DNA of 64,000 nt, from contig JADZAN010000003.1 in the NCBI GenBank assembly GCA_020852815.1, forward strand, positions 98,608 to 162,607, given 5' to 3'. Under the pieces are notes generated by a model, which was given only the letters and a program-made list of their open reading frames with translations, had not been told where the DNA came from and ran no database searches. The DNA is from Gemmatimonadaceae bacterium. GTDB taxonomy: Bacteria > Gemmatimonadota > Gemmatimonadetes > Gemmatimonadales > Gemmatimonadaceae. This document shows positions 25,288 to 35,043 of this stretch, piece after piece (within the stretch, counting starts at the first letter, position 1; the number at the start of each line of letters is the position of its first letter). Position numbers and translations under genes: made by a program.

Positions 25288-26709
25288 ATGCCGACACCCC
25301 CCTCCGCAGGCTCGACAACAGGCGGCGCCGCAAGCGCCGCATCGTCCAACGCAACGCCATCGGGCGGCGGGCTCCCGCGCCGCATCGGGCTCTGGAGCGC
25401 GGTGGCGGTGTGCATCGGGTCGACGATCGGTTCGGGGATCTTCCGGTCGCCGGCCGGGATCGCCGACAAGATCCCCGGCCCGCTCCCCCTTCTCTCGGTC
25501 TGGGTGGTGGGAGGCGTCTTTGCGATGTGCGGTGCGCTGACGCTGGCCGAGGTGGCGTCGTACATCCCGCAGACCGGTGGCTTCTACGCCTTCTTGCGCG
25601 AGGGATGGGGGCGGCTCTATGCCTTCCTCTTCGGCTGGGGGCAACTGACGGTGGTGCGCGCCGCCGCGTTAGGCGCGATCGCCATCACGTTCGCCGAGTA
25701 CTTCATGCGGGTGATCGGATTCGACCCGACGGTGGCGCCGTACGACCAGTACGCGCGCTTCGTGGCGGCGGGGGCGATTGCCTTCACGGCCGTGCTCAAC
25801 ATCGTCGGCGTGCGCTGGGGGACGCTGATCACCAACATCACGACGGTGGCCAAGTTCGGCGGGCTGGCCTTCATCGTCGTCGTGGCGCTGGCGTTAGGCA
25901 TTCCACAGACCGGCGGCCACTTCACCCCGCTCGTCCCCGAGGGGAGCTTCGTCCCGGCGAGCGCGGGGCTGGCGCTCGTCTCGACGCTGTGGGCGTACGA
26001 CGGCTGGGGCGATGTGTCGTACGTGGCGGGCGAGGTGAAGGACCCGCAGCGCAACCTGCCGCGCGCGCTCATCGGCGGGACGATGGCGGTGATCGTGATC
26101 TACTGCCTGGCGAACCTGGCGTATCTCGCGGTGCTCCCGGTGGAGCAGATCCGCACCTCCAAGCTGGTGGCCGCCGACGTGGCGCAGGTGGTGCTGGGGC
26201 GCCCCGGCGTGGTGCTCGTCTCGGTGACCGTGATGCTGTCGACCTTTGGGACGCTGAGCGCCGTCCTGCTCACGTCGCCGCGCGTCTTGTTCGCCATGGC
26301 CGACGACGGGATGCTGTTCAAGCCGGTGGCGGCGGTGCACCCGAAATACAAGACGCCCTATGTCGCCATCTCGCTGGTGGCGCTGCTCGGGCTGGTGTAC
26401 GTCCTCTTTCTCACCTTCGAGAAGCTGGCCGACACCTTCGTGATCGCGATGCTCCCCTTCTACGCGCTGGGGGTGGCGGCGGTGTACCGCCTGCGCGCGC
26501 GTCCGGGGTATGTCCCGCAGTTCAAGACCCCCGGCTATCCGGTCGTCCCGGCCGTCTTTCTCGCCTCGGTCGTGATCCTGCTGGTGAACGCCCTGCTGGA
26601 TGCGGGAAGCCGCCCGTGGGTGGCGGGGATTTACGCGGTCCTGCTCGCCGGGGTCCCGGTCTGGATGGTGTTCTTCCGGACACCACGTTCCGGGGCGCGG
26701 GCGACGTGA
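25288..26709 (+). CDS. APC-family amino acid permease
   Basis: 473 residues with 12 likely transmembrane helices. Helix I reads AVAVCIGSTIGSGIFRSPAG and is followed by GALTLAEVASYIPQTGGFYAF, the LAT/cationic-type APC pattern. A 20-residue Ser/Ala/Gly-rich N-terminus is disordered. The ATG at 25288 is preferred over a TTG nine bases upstream. It is a separate paralogue of the permease at 22116. Confidence 0.9.
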   Translation: MPTPPSAGSTTGGAASAASSNATPSGGGLPRRIGLWSAVAVCIGSTIGSGIFRSPAGIADKIPGPLPLLSVWVVGGVFAMCGALTLAEVASYIPQTGGFYAFLREGWGRLYAFLFGWGQLTVVRAAALGAIAITFAEYFMRVIGFDPTVAPYDQYARFVAAGAIAFTAVLNIVGVRWGTLITNITTVAKFGGLAFIVVVALALGIPQTGGHFTPLVPEGSFVPASAGLALVSTLWAYDGWGDVSYVAGEVKDPQRNLPRALIGGTMAVIVIYCLANLAYLAVLPVEQIRTSKLVAADVAQVVLGRPGVVLVSVTVMLSTFGTLSAVLLTSPRVLFAMADDGMLFKPVAAVHPKYKTPYVAISLVALLGLVYVLFLTFEKLADTFVIAMLPFYALGVAAVYRLRARPGYVPQFKTPGYPVVPAVFLASVVILLVNALLDAGSRPWVAGIYAVLLAGVPVWMVFFRTPRSGARAT

Positions 26710-26845
26710 CGGAGCGTTTACATTTGGTGCGTGCGTCGCTGCTGGCGGGCGCCCTAGCTTGTCCCTCGGGTGACGCGCGGACCACCCCGAACCATGCCCG
26801 CGACCAATTCGGGTGTGTCAGTTCTTACTCCTCACACGACGAACC

Positions 26846-29800
26846 ATGCACATGACTCGTCTGACACGGGCCCTCGCTCTCGCCCTCGCCGCAGTGCTCG
26901 CGGTGTCCGCTCGTGCGAGTGCCCAGGTTACGACCGGCGCCATTACCGGCGTCGTGACCGATGAAACCGGGAACCCGGTCGAGGCGGTCCAGATCCAGAT
27001 GATCAACAAGGCGACCGGGCTCACGCGCGGCGCCCTCACGGGCGCCAGCGGGCGCTACGTGATCCAGGGACTCGAAGTGGGCGCCCAGTACTCCGTGACG
27101 GCGCGCCGCATCGGCTTCCGCCCCAAGACGCTCGACAACGTCGTCGTCTCGTTAGGCCAGACCACCAAGGCCGACATCCAGATCGAGCACCAGGCCACGC
27201 AGCTCGAGGCGGTGACGATCGTCTCCGAGACCAACGCCCTCATCTCCCCCACGCGCACCGGCGCGAGCACCACGGTGGGCGACTCGGCGCTTCGCCGCCT
27301 GCCGTCGCTCAACCGCAACTTCACCGACTTCGTCGCGCTCACCCCGCAGGTCTCCAACTCGGGGCCAGGGCTCTCGGGCGGCGGCACCAACAACCGCTTC
27401 AACAACATCCAGATCGACGGCGCTGTTTCGTCGGACCTCTTCGGCCTCGGTTCCACCGGGCAGCCGGGCGGACAGGCTGGCGGCAAGTCGATCTCCATCG
27501 AGGCGGTGAAGGAGTACCAGGTGCTGCTCTCGCCGTACGACGTGCGCCAGGGGAACTTTTCCGGCGCGCTGATCAACGCGGTGACCAAGGGCGGGACCAA
27601 CGAGTTCCACGGCTCGGTCTACGGCGTGACGCGCAACCAGAGCCTCACGCGTTCGCAGCCGTACCTCACCGACTTCAAGCAGTCGCAATACGGCTTCGCC
27701 GTTGGCGGCCCGATCGTGAAGAACAAGGTCCTGTTCTTCCTCAACCCGGAGTTCCAGCAGCGCACCGTTCCCGCGGGCGGCCCGTTCATCGGGAGCTCGG
27801 GGACGTCGTCGTCCAACGTGTCGCAGGCGCTGATTGACCGCTTCAACGCGGCGCTCACGAAGTACGGGGTTCCGGCCGGCTCCGGCGCGGCGGTGAACAA
27901 CGACAACCCGCTGACGAACCTCTTTGCCCGCCTCGACTTCAACCTCACGAGCAACACCTCGCTCGTGCTGCGCCACAACTACGCGCAGGCCGAGGACAAC
28001 ATCTTCAGCCGGACGACGTCGACGTTCAACCTCGACAACAACGGCTACTACTTCACGTCGAAGTCCAACTCGACGGCGGCGCAGCTGCGCACCAACTTCG
28101 CCAGCGGTGCCTTCAACGAACTCCTCGTCAGCAGCAACAGCATCCGCGACCGCCGCAAGCCCAACATCGCCTTCGCGCAGATCGAGGTGAACACCCCGGT
28201 CGGCCTGCTGGTGGGTGGCGGTGAGCGTTCGTCGCACCGCAACGAGCTGGACCAGGATGTTCTCGAGATCACCGACAACTACTCGATCCCGCTCGGCACG
28301 GCGCACCGCCTTACGGTCGGAACGCAGAACCAGTTCTACAAGGTCCGCAACCTCTTCCAGCAGCAGGGCTTTGGGAGATGGATCTTCGGGACCATCGACT
28401 CGCTCGAACTCGGCGCGCCGCGCCAGTACGCGGTGGGTGTCCCGGTGTCGGGCGACGGCGCCGTGCGCTTCAATGCGCGCCAGCACGCCTTCTATGCGCA
28501 GGACGAGTGGACCGTCTCGCCGACGTTCAACCTCTCGGTTGGCCTGCGCGCCGACATGCCGGTCTTTGCGGACAAGCCGCCGCAGAACCCGACGATCGCG
28601 CTGCCGATCTGCGCCGGTTCGGGGAACCCGTCGGCCACGTGCGGCTTTGGTCGCAACACGTCGGAAGTGCCCACGGGGAACATCCAGTGGTCGCCGCGCC
28701 TCGGCTTCAACTGGGACGTGACCGGCAACCAGAGGAACCAGGTGCGCGGCGGGATCGGCCTCTTCACGGGGCGCCCGGCGTACGTCTGGCTGGCCAACGC
28801 CTTCCAGAACTCCGGGCTCTCGGGCGTGGCGCAGCTCACCTGCAACAACCTGGCGGCGCCGCGCATCACGACGGCGGCCATCACCACCGCGCCCACGGCG
28901 TGCGCCAACGGGACGACGGCGTCGGCCGGCGCCGAGATCAACCTGCTGAACAAGGACCTCAAGTTCCCCCAGAACATGCGCGCCACGTTAGGCTACGACC
29001 GCGCGCTGTGGAACGGCTTTGTCGGGACGCTCGAGGCGATGTACACCAGGGGCGTGAACAACCTGTTCTACCAGAACATCGCCCTGGCCGGCCCGCAGGG
29101 GACCGACTACAAGGGGCGCGTGATGTACGGACCCAACCCGAACGCCCCGGTCCTCAAGGTCACCGGGCGCACGGCGGTCCTCGACGTCACCAACCAGTCG
29201 AAGGACTACTCGTACTCGCTCACCGCGGGGCTCGCGCGCCGCTGGCGCAACAACTTCGAGGGGTCGCTCTTCTACACCTACTCGGACGCGCGTGACGTGC
29301 AGTCGCTCACCTCGTCGACCGCCAACTCGCAGTACCAGTTCGGCCGCCCGGTGGCGACGCGCCAGGATGAGGCGACGCTCGGCTATTCCGTCTTCCGCCA
29401 GCCGCATCGCCTCGTCGGCCAGTTCTCGTACGCGTTCAAGACCAGGACCGACGTCACGCTGACCTATGTTGGCGAGACCGGTGCCGCCTTCACCTACACG
29501 GTGAACGGCGACGTGAACGGCGACGGCTTCAACCAGAACGACCCGATCTACATCCCGAAGAGCTCGACCGACCCGACCGAGATCCAGTTCCGCAACTTCA
29601 CGCGGTCCGGGACGTCGACGGTGGTGACGGCGGCCGAGCAGGCGGCGGCGTTCGACAAGTTCATCAACTCGATGGACTGCCTGAAGAACAACCGTGGCAC
29701 GTTCGCTCCGCGCAACGAGTGCAACGCGCCGTGGTCGAACACGATCAACCTGTCGCTGCGCCAGTCGCTCAAGACGATGGGGATGCAGAACGTCTCGTTC

Positions 29801-30028
29801 CAGCTCGACGTGTTCAACTTCGCCAACTTCCTCAACAAGGATTGGGGGCAGGTGAACACGGCGGCCTTCGGCTCGCAGACGCTCCTGACCTACGGGACGA
29901 AGACGACGGGGAACCTGAACGCCGGGGCGATCCCGATCTTCCAGTTCGATCCGAACTTCCAGAAGTGGAACGCGCAGAACATCCGGTCCAACTACCAGGT
30001 CCAGGCGCAGCTCCGCTACTCGTTCTGA
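26846..30028 (+). CDS. TonB-dependent receptor with N-terminal carboxypeptidase-regulatory domain
   Basis: 1,060 residues. The signal peptide ends in ARASA and Gln27 starts the mature protein. A CarboxypepD_reg-like beta-sandwich (about 29-105, GAITGVVTDETGNPVEAVQI) precedes the plug (about 120-235, RTGASTTVGDSALRRLPSLNR) and a long beta-barrel ending with the aromatic LRYSF. A Ca-binding-like loop (DVNGDGFNQNDPIY) lies near 890. It imports a large or scarce ligand across the outer membrane using TonB energy. There is no SusD partner. The ATG at 26846 or 26852 gives the signal peptide. A strong terminator follows. Confidence 0.92.
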   Translation: MHMTRLTRALALALAAVLAVSARASAQVTTGAITGVVTDETGNPVEAVQIQMINKATGLTRGALTGASGRYVIQGLEVGAQYSVTARRIGFRPKTLDNVVVSLGQTTKADIQIEHQATQLEAVTIVSETNALISPTRTGASTTVGDSALRRLPSLNRNFTDFVALTPQVSNSGPGLSGGGTNNRFNNIQIDGAVSSDLFGLGSTGQPGGQAGGKSISIEAVKEYQVLLSPYDVRQGNFSGALINAVTKGGTNEFHGSVYGVTRNQSLTRSQPYLTDFKQSQYGFAVGGPIVKNKVLFFLNPEFQQRTVPAGGPFIGSSGTSSSNVSQALIDRFNAALTKYGVPAGSGAAVNNDNPLTNLFARLDFNLTSNTSLVLRHNYAQAEDNIFSRTTSTFNLDNNGYYFTSKSNSTAAQLRTNFASGAFNELLVSSNSIRDRRKPNIAFAQIEVNTPVGLLVGGGERSSHRNELDQDVLEITDNYSIPLGTAHRLTVGTQNQFYKVRNLFQQQGFGRWIFGTIDSLELGAPRQYAVGVPVSGDGAVRFNARQHAFYAQDEWTVSPTFNLSVGLRADMPVFADKPPQNPTIALPICAGSGNPSATCGFGRNTSEVPTGNIQWSPRLGFNWDVTGNQRNQVRGGIGLFTGRPAYVWLANAFQNSGLSGVAQLTCNNLAAPRITTAAITTAPTACANGTTASAGAEINLLNKDLKFPQNMRATLGYDRALWNGFVGTLEAMYTRGVNNLFYQNIALAGPQGTDYKGRVMYGPNPNAPVLKVTGRTAVLDVTNQSKDYSYSLTAGLARRWRNNFEGSLFYTYSDARDVQSLTSSTANSQYQFGRPVATRQDEATLGYSVFRQPHRLVGQFSYAFKTRTDVTLTYVGETGAAFTYTVNGDVNGDGFNQNDPIYIPKSSTDPTEIQFRNFTRSGTSTVVTAAEQAAAFDKFINSMDCLKNNRGTFAPRNECNAPWSNTINLSLRQSLKTMGMQNVSFQLDVFNFANFLNKDWGQVNTAAFGSQTLLTYGTKTTGNLNAGAIPIFQFDPNFQKWNAQNIRSNYQVQAQLRYSF

Positions 30029-30060
30029 GTGGCGGGCGGCTCCTGACGAACTGATCGAGG

Positions 30061-30095
30061 CGGGCCCGGTCGCGAGACCGGGCCCGTTTCGCTTT
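30061..30095 (+). terminator. Strong intrinsic terminator after the TonB receptor gene
   Basis: A perfect 11-bp stem (CGGGCCCGGTC with its complement) and a GCGA tetraloop, followed by TTTCGCTTTG. Confidence 0.9.
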
Positions 30096-30104
30096 GTTTA
30101 TGGC

Positions 30105-32174
30105 ATGCACGAGAACTTCCTTTCCCATTTGCGTCCCCGCCCCGTGTCCGCGCGCGTGTTCGCGCGGGCGCTCGCACGCGCGCTCGCGTCGGCGCTCGCG
30201 ATCATCTCACTCGTCGGGTGTGCGCGCGGGAGTGCGACGCGCGCGCCGGCGCCGTCGTCGTCCGTCGCCGCTGCCAACGCGGGCGCGGGAGCGACCCGGC
30301 GCGCCATCGTCGTCTCGTTCGATGCCTTCAACGAGCGGCGCGTGGTGGAGACCATCGACTCGACGCGCATCCCGGCCATCCGCGCGCTCTTTCGCGAGGG
30401 AGCGTGCGCGGCGTCGGCGCAGCCGCACTTCCCGAGCGTGACGGCTGCCGGCCACGCGTCCATCTGGACGGGGACGTACGGCGCCACGCACGGCATCAGC
30501 GCCAACGCGCACCTGCGCCTACCGGCGTCGCAGCACACGATCCTGGAGACGGCGAACGGCTTCACGGTCGAGGGGCTGCGCGCCGAGCCGATCTGGATCA
30601 CCGCGGCGTCGGCTGGGCTCACCGTCTTCGGGCATCACGTGACGCAGGCGCCGGGCGTTCCCGGCTACCGCACAAACGATGGCGAGCCGGCCGACACCTT
30701 CGCGGCGGCACGCGCGCGCGCCGTGGCCGCGTTGGCCAGTGAGCGGCTGGGGGTGCTCAACGGCTACAACCGCACGCTGTTCTCGATGCGCCTCCTCACG
30801 CGGCGCGACGTGCAGCTGACGGAAGCGCGCGGGTGGGGTGCTTGGCGCGCCACGCCGGGCGAAGTCGCGCTCGAGTTCAGCGTCCCGCTCTCGGAAGAGG
30901 ACCCCGCGGCGCGGGAGCGGCGCTTCCACGTGTTGCTGCGCCTGTGGCCGGCGGCCGACACGGCACAGCTCTTCGCCGCCTTCGAGCGCTCGCTGGCGCA
31001 GGCGGTGCGCGTGACGCCGCACGCGGAGGAGCGCGAGCCGCCGCGCGGTCGAGCGCTGGCGCGCCACTTCTCGGCGCCGCTCACCTTGCAACTGCCGACC
31101 GGCGAGCGTGCCTCGATGCGCCTGCGCCTCTTCTCGCTCTCGGCGCGCGACACGTCGTTCACGCTCTTCGTCCCCGGCGTGCAGCTGCCGGAGGCCAACC
31201 GTGTGGACGTCAACAACGCCTACGACGCGGCCAACCCCGGTTGGGTGGGGAACTCGGCGGCCTGGATGTGGGAGGCTGGGCTGCTGGGGCCCACGCTGGC
31301 CGAGAGCGGCGACGGCAAGGCCGAGCTGCGCTGGCTGGAGAGCGCCGAGTTGCTCACGCGCACCTTCATGGAGGGGGCGGCGTGGGGGTGGAGCACCCGC
31401 AAGCCACGCCTCATGCTGGACTACTTCCCGCTGGGCGACGACACCGACCACACGTTGTGGGGGCTGGTGGATCCACGCGTGCCGGCGCACGACACCCTGG
31501 TGGCGCGGCGCGCGGCCGCGGTGCGCGCTCGGCTGTGGGAACTGGTCGACATGCGGCTGACGGCGCTGATGCAGTTGGTGCGGCGCACGCCGGGGACGCG
31601 CCTCTTCGTGACCGGCGACCACGGGATGCGCGCCACCTGGCGCCTCTTTCGCCCAAACGTTGCGCTGCGCGAGGCGGGGTTGCTGGCGGTGGATGGGGCG
31701 GGGCGCATCGACCTCTCGCGCACGGTGGCGGCGTCGCCTAACGGCTACTGGATCTCGGTGAACCGCGTGGGGCGGCGGGGTGGGATCGTGCCGGCGGACT
31801 CGGTGGCGGCGGTGAAGGGGGCGGTGCGGCGCGCGCTATGGGCGGCGCGCGACGAGTGGGGGCGGGCGGTGGTGACGCGCGTCTTCGACGCGGCGGATGT
31901 CGGCGCAGAAGCGCTGGGGATTGGCGGGGCGGCCGGAGGCGACATCTACTACGAAGTCGCCGACGGCTTGTCGTGGAACGCCCAGGCCACGGGGAGCGTG
32001 GTGTTCGACGCGAAGCGCCCGGTGGGGACGCACGGCTACCCGTCCACCGCCGCCGACATGCAGACCGTCTTCTGTCAGTGGATGCCGGGCGAGGGCGCGT
32101 CGCACGGCGCGCCGGCGCGCCTCACCGATGTGTCGCCCGCGGTGCGCCGCTGGCTCGGCGTCGCCGACCGGTGA
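30105..32174 (+). CDS. Lipoprotein phosphodiesterase / nucleotide pyrophosphatase (alkaline phosphatase superfamily)
   Basis: 689 residues. A lipobox LVGC (Cys39) marks an outer-membrane or periplasmic lipoprotein. Metal and nucleophile motifs of the type I phosphodiesterase family are all visible: VVSFDAFN (Asp73), HFPSVTAAGHASIWTG (Thr113 likely nucleophile), DYFPLGDDTDHTLWG and VTGDHGMRAT. It should hydrolyse phosphodiester or nucleotide substrates with two zinc ions. A long insert (about 190-370) is unusual. It lies just after the TonB receptor but behind a terminator, so it is likely expressed separately. Confidence 0.87.
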   Translation: MHENFLSHLRPRPVSARVFARALARALASALAIISLVGCARGSATRAPAPSSSVAAANAGAGATRRAIVVSFDAFNERRVVETIDSTRIPAIRALFREGACAASAQPHFPSVTAAGHASIWTGTYGATHGISANAHLRLPASQHTILETANGFTVEGLRAEPIWITAASAGLTVFGHHVTQAPGVPGYRTNDGEPADTFAAARARAVAALASERLGVLNGYNRTLFSMRLLTRRDVQLTEARGWGAWRATPGEVALEFSVPLSEEDPAARERRFHVLLRLWPAADTAQLFAAFERSLAQAVRVTPHAEEREPPRGRALARHFSAPLTLQLPTGERASMRLRLFSLSARDTSFTLFVPGVQLPEANRVDVNNAYDAANPGWVGNSAAWMWEAGLLGPTLAESGDGKAELRWLESAELLTRTFMEGAAWGWSTRKPRLMLDYFPLGDDTDHTLWGLVDPRVPAHDTLVARRAAAVRARLWELVDMRLTALMQLVRRTPGTRLFVTGDHGMRATWRLFRPNVALREAGLLAVDGAGRIDLSRTVAASPNGYWISVNRVGRRGGIVPADSVAAVKGAVRRALWAARDEWGRAVVTRVFDAADVGAEALGIGGAAGGDIYYEVADGLSWNAQATGSVVFDAKRPVGTHGYPSTAADMQTVFCQWMPGEGASHGAPARLTDVSPAVRRWLGVADR

Positions 32175-32222
32175 ACACGAGCAACAGGCAGGCGCGAGAG
32201 CGCCCGAGCGTTGCAGCTGCGC

Positions 32223-33104
32223 CTAGAAGATCTCGAGGTTGATGTAGCGCTTCGGGTTCTTCTTGAAGTCGGCGGTGAGCGAGTCCATGCGCGTCAGCAC
32301 GCGGCGCAGGTCCTGGTAGAGCCCAGGGTCGTTGAGCAGCATTGCCGCCGTGCCGTCGCCCTTCTCGACCTTGCCAAGAACCGTGTTGAGGCGGTCGGTG
32401 GTCGACTTCAGCTCGCCGGTGAGCGTTGCCATGTTTGCCGAAGCGGCACGCAGCGAGCGCACCGTCGAATCGACCTGCAGCGAGTCGATGGCGGCGGCGC
32501 GCGAGCGCACCGTGACCAGCGTCGATTGCAGCTCGCGCGACTGCAACGCGGCGATCTGCGCCAGCTGCACCACCAGCCGGTTGGTCGCCGCCAGCGCCTG
32601 CCGCATTTCGCGAATCCCGCCCGAGTCCACCATCTCCATGCGCGCGTTCCCCAGGAGGACGTTGACGCCGTTGGTGATGGTGTCGGCGCGGGCGGTGAGC
32701 GCGGCGAGCCCCGTGGGCGCAATGCCTAACGGGATCGTGTCACCCGGCGCGAACGCCTCGGTCGTGGCGCCGTCCGGCGTGAGGGCAATCGCCATGTCGC
32801 CAAAGAAGCCGTTGGCGACCACCGTCGCCTTGGTCCCCTTGGGGACCTTGTACTCCTTGCGCAGGCGATACGTCACCACGACGGTGCCGTTGGGGTCCAG
32901 GTCCACATCGTCCACAAATCCGGCGGTGACCCCGGCCAGCCAGACCGGCTGCCCCTGCTTGAGCCCCGATCCCCACGGAAAGCGGGAGTAGAGCGGATAC
33001 CCCGACGACAGGCCGCCGCGCGCCAGCCAGAGCGCGCCCACGATGATCACGGCGATGGCCGCCGTGGTGAAGATGCCCACGAGTACTTCGTCGCGCCGTT
33101 TCAT
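32223..33104 (-). CDS. mlaD: MCE-domain phospholipid-transport protein (MlaD-like)
   Basis: The 293-residue protein has one N-terminal membrane anchor (about 9-28) and an MCE domain (GLKQGQPVWLAGVTAGFVDDVDLDPNGTVVVTYRL ... TKATVVANGFFGDMAIALTP), then a long coiled-coil helix (about 140-250). MCE hexamers form periplasmic tunnels that ferry lipids between membranes. Its start overlaps the mlaE stop (ATGA). The ATPase MlaF that normally belongs to this complex is not encoded next to it. Confidence 0.88.
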   Translation of the reverse strand: MKRRDEVLVGIFTTAAIAVIIVGALWLARGGLSSGYPLYSRFPWGSGLKQGQPVWLAGVTAGFVDDVDLDPNGTVVVTYRLRKEYKVPKGTKATVVANGFFGDMAIALTPDGATTEAFAPGDTIPLGIAPTGLAALTARADTITNGVNVLLGNARMEMVDSGGIREMRQALAATNRLVVQLAQIAALQSRELQSTLVTVRSRAAAIDSLQVDSTVRSLRAASANMATLTGELKSTTDRLNTVLGKVEKGDGTAAMLLNDPGLYQDLRRVLTRMDSLTADFKKNPKRYINLEIF

Positions 33105-33955
33105 CCCTGGAGCTGGTTGGCGAGGAGTGAGGCCGTCAGTGCGTCGAGGACCAGGATGGCGACCGAGGTGACGACGACCGCCTTCGCGGTCGAGCGCCCC
33201 ACCCCCTCGGCGCCGACATCGGTGATGTAGCCCTCGAACGAGCAGAGAAAGGCGATGGCCGTCCCGAAGATCGTGGCCTTGATCAACGAGTAGCCGATCT
33301 GGAAGAACGTGTACGACATCCGCAGCCCTTCGGAGAACTGCTGCCACGTGACGTCGGTGGCGGTCATCGCCGTGAAGGCCGCCGTGGTCACGCCGATGGC
33401 GTTGGCAAAGATCACGAGGAACGGGAGCATCAGCGTTGCCGCGATCACGCGCGGGACCACGAGGTACGCCACGGGATCGTACGACAGTGTCTCCAGCGCG
33501 TCGATCTGCTCGGTGACGCGCATCGTCCCGATCTCCGCCGTCATGCGCGCCCCCACGCGCCCGGTGAGGACCAGCCCGGTGAGGAGCGGCCCCAGCTCGA
33601 GGATGATCATCTGCCGCGAGATGAGCCCCACCACCGACAGCTGCACGCCGGGAAAGAGCTGGTACCGCGTCTGCAGCGCGATGACCGACCCGATGAAGGC
33701 GGCGACGATGGCGGTGAGCGGGAGCGAGTCGACGCCGATGCGCCGCATCTGCGCCGCCGTCAGCGGGAGGTAGGTCCGCCACTCATTCGCGAAGGCCCGC
33801 AGCACGTCGCGCAGGAAGTACACGCGCTCGCCCAGGTCCGCCATCGCCTCCATCCCCACGTGCCCGACGGAGCGGAAGAACCTGATCCCCGTCCGCTGCA
33901 CCACCGGGAATTCCGCCGTGTGGCGGTGCGTCCCGTGCATGGGCGACGTGATCAC
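33101..33955 (-). CDS. mlaE: MlaE-family ABC permease
   Basis: 284 residues with the MlaE pattern: an amphipathic start (VGMEAMADLGERVYFLRDVLRAF), then five or so helices with ARMTAEIGTMRVTEQIDALETL, the EQ-loop signature of this family. It is the inner-membrane permease of the Mla lipid transporter. I choose a GTG start at 33955 that overlaps the lptG stop (GTGA); an ATG at 33940 is the alternative. It overlaps mlaD by 4 bp. Confidence 0.9.
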   Translation of the reverse strand: MITSPMHGTHRHTAEFPVVQRTGIRFFRSVGHVGMEAMADLGERVYFLRDVLRAFANEWRTYLPLTAAQMRRIGVDSLPLTAIVAAFIGSVIALQTRYQLFPGVQLSVVGLISRQMIILELGPLLTGLVLTGRVGARMTAEIGTMRVTEQIDALETLSYDPVAYLVVPRVIAATLMLPFLVIFANAIGVTTAAFTAMTATDVTWQQFSEGLRMSYTFFQIGYSLIKATIFGTAIAFLCSFEGYITDVGAEGVGRSTAKAVVVTSVAILVLDALTASLLANQLQG

Positions 33956-35043
33956 GTGCGCACCCTCGCCAGCATGATGAGGCCGAGGATCCCGAAGACG
34001 ACGTTGGGTACCCACGCCGCCATCTCGGGGGAGAAGACGCCCTTGCCGCCGACCGCCTTGGTGAGCTGGATCATGATGAGGAAGACGACCGTGGTGCCGA
34101 GCGAGAGGCCAATGCCGTACGCCGCCCCGCCGCGCTGGTTGCTGGTGGCGAGCGGTGCGCCGAAGAGCGCGATGATGAGGCAGGTGACCGGGATCGCGAG
34201 CTTGAGCGCCCGGTCGACGCGGAGGACGTTGACGTCGCTCCCCGAGCGTTCCAACGCCTGGATGTAGCGCCCAAGTTCCTCATATCCCATGTCGCTCGGC
34301 GCCTTGGACGAGGCCATGAGCTGCACCGGCGACTCGGCCATGTGCCGGTCGCGCAGCGAGTCGAACTTGAAGGAGACGTTGCGCCCAGCCCCCGTGACGA
34401 CGTGCATCGTCCCGTCCTTGAGCGCCCACCCCACCGGCTTGTAGTTGGCCTCGCGCGCTGCGACGATGTAGGTCGGGTACTTGTCGGACCCCTCGTTCCC
34501 CTTGCGCTCGATCTCCACCCCTTCCATGTACGCGCGCTCCACGTTGAGGAGCGACGCCTTGTACACGCGCCCCAGCTCGGCGGCAAAGGTGAAGTTGAAG
34601 CGCTCGTTGCCGTTGGTGAAGCGCGTTTCCTGCAGCAGCTCGCTGCGCGTCTTGTTGGTGCTCGGCGCCAGCTCGCCCAACCCCAGCGCCATCGCGGCGG
34701 CCACGACCGACCCTGCCAGGATGGGGATGACGAGTCGGTGGAACGAGATCCCCGAGGCCTTGGCCGCGGTAATCTCGCTGTGGCGCGTGAAGGCGCCGAT
34801 GGAGAAAACCGTGGCAAAGAGCACGGCCGCCGGCAACACCATGAACATGTTGTCGGGAATCCAGTACAGGTAGCTCAGCGCAATCGCATTGGGCGTGAGA
34901 TTGCGGTTGAGGTACTTGTCGATGTTGTCCGTGAGGTCGAAGATCGTGACGATGAGCGGGAAGCCTAACGCCGTGCTGAAGAAGATCTTCGTCCATTCAC
35001 CCATCACGTAGCCGTCGAGCGGGCGCAGGAACCAGCGCATCAT
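33952..35043 (-). CDS. lptG: LPS export ABC transporter permease LptG
   Basis: 363 residues of the YjgP/YjgQ family: three helices at each end (GEWTKIFFSTALGFPLIVTI ... RHSEITAAKASGISFHRLVIP ... PVTCLIIALFGAPLA) surrounding a periplasmic beta-jellyroll. The RHSEITAAKASGIS coupling-helix sequence is diagnostic. With LptF and an ATPase it extracts lipopolysaccharide from the inner membrane, so the organism makes LPS-type lipid. Overlaps lptF by 4 bp at its start and mlaE at its stop. Confidence 0.9.
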   Translation of the reverse strand: MMRWFLRPLDGYVMGEWTKIFFSTALGFPLIVTIFDLTDNIDKYLNRNLTPNAIALSYLYWIPDNMFMVLPAAVLFATVFSIGAFTRHSEITAAKASGISFHRLVIPILAGSVVAAAMALGLGELAPSTNKTRSELLQETRFTNGNERFNFTFAAELGRVYKASLLNVERAYMEGVEIERKGNEGSDKYPTYIVAAREANYKPVGWALKDGTMHVVTGAGRNVSFKFDSLRDRHMAESPVQLMASSKAPSDMGYEELGRYIQALERSGSDVNVLRVDRALKLAIPVTCLIIALFGAPLATSNQRGGAAYGIGLSLGTTVVFLIMIQLTKAVGGKGVFSPEMAAWVPNVVFGILGLIMLARVRT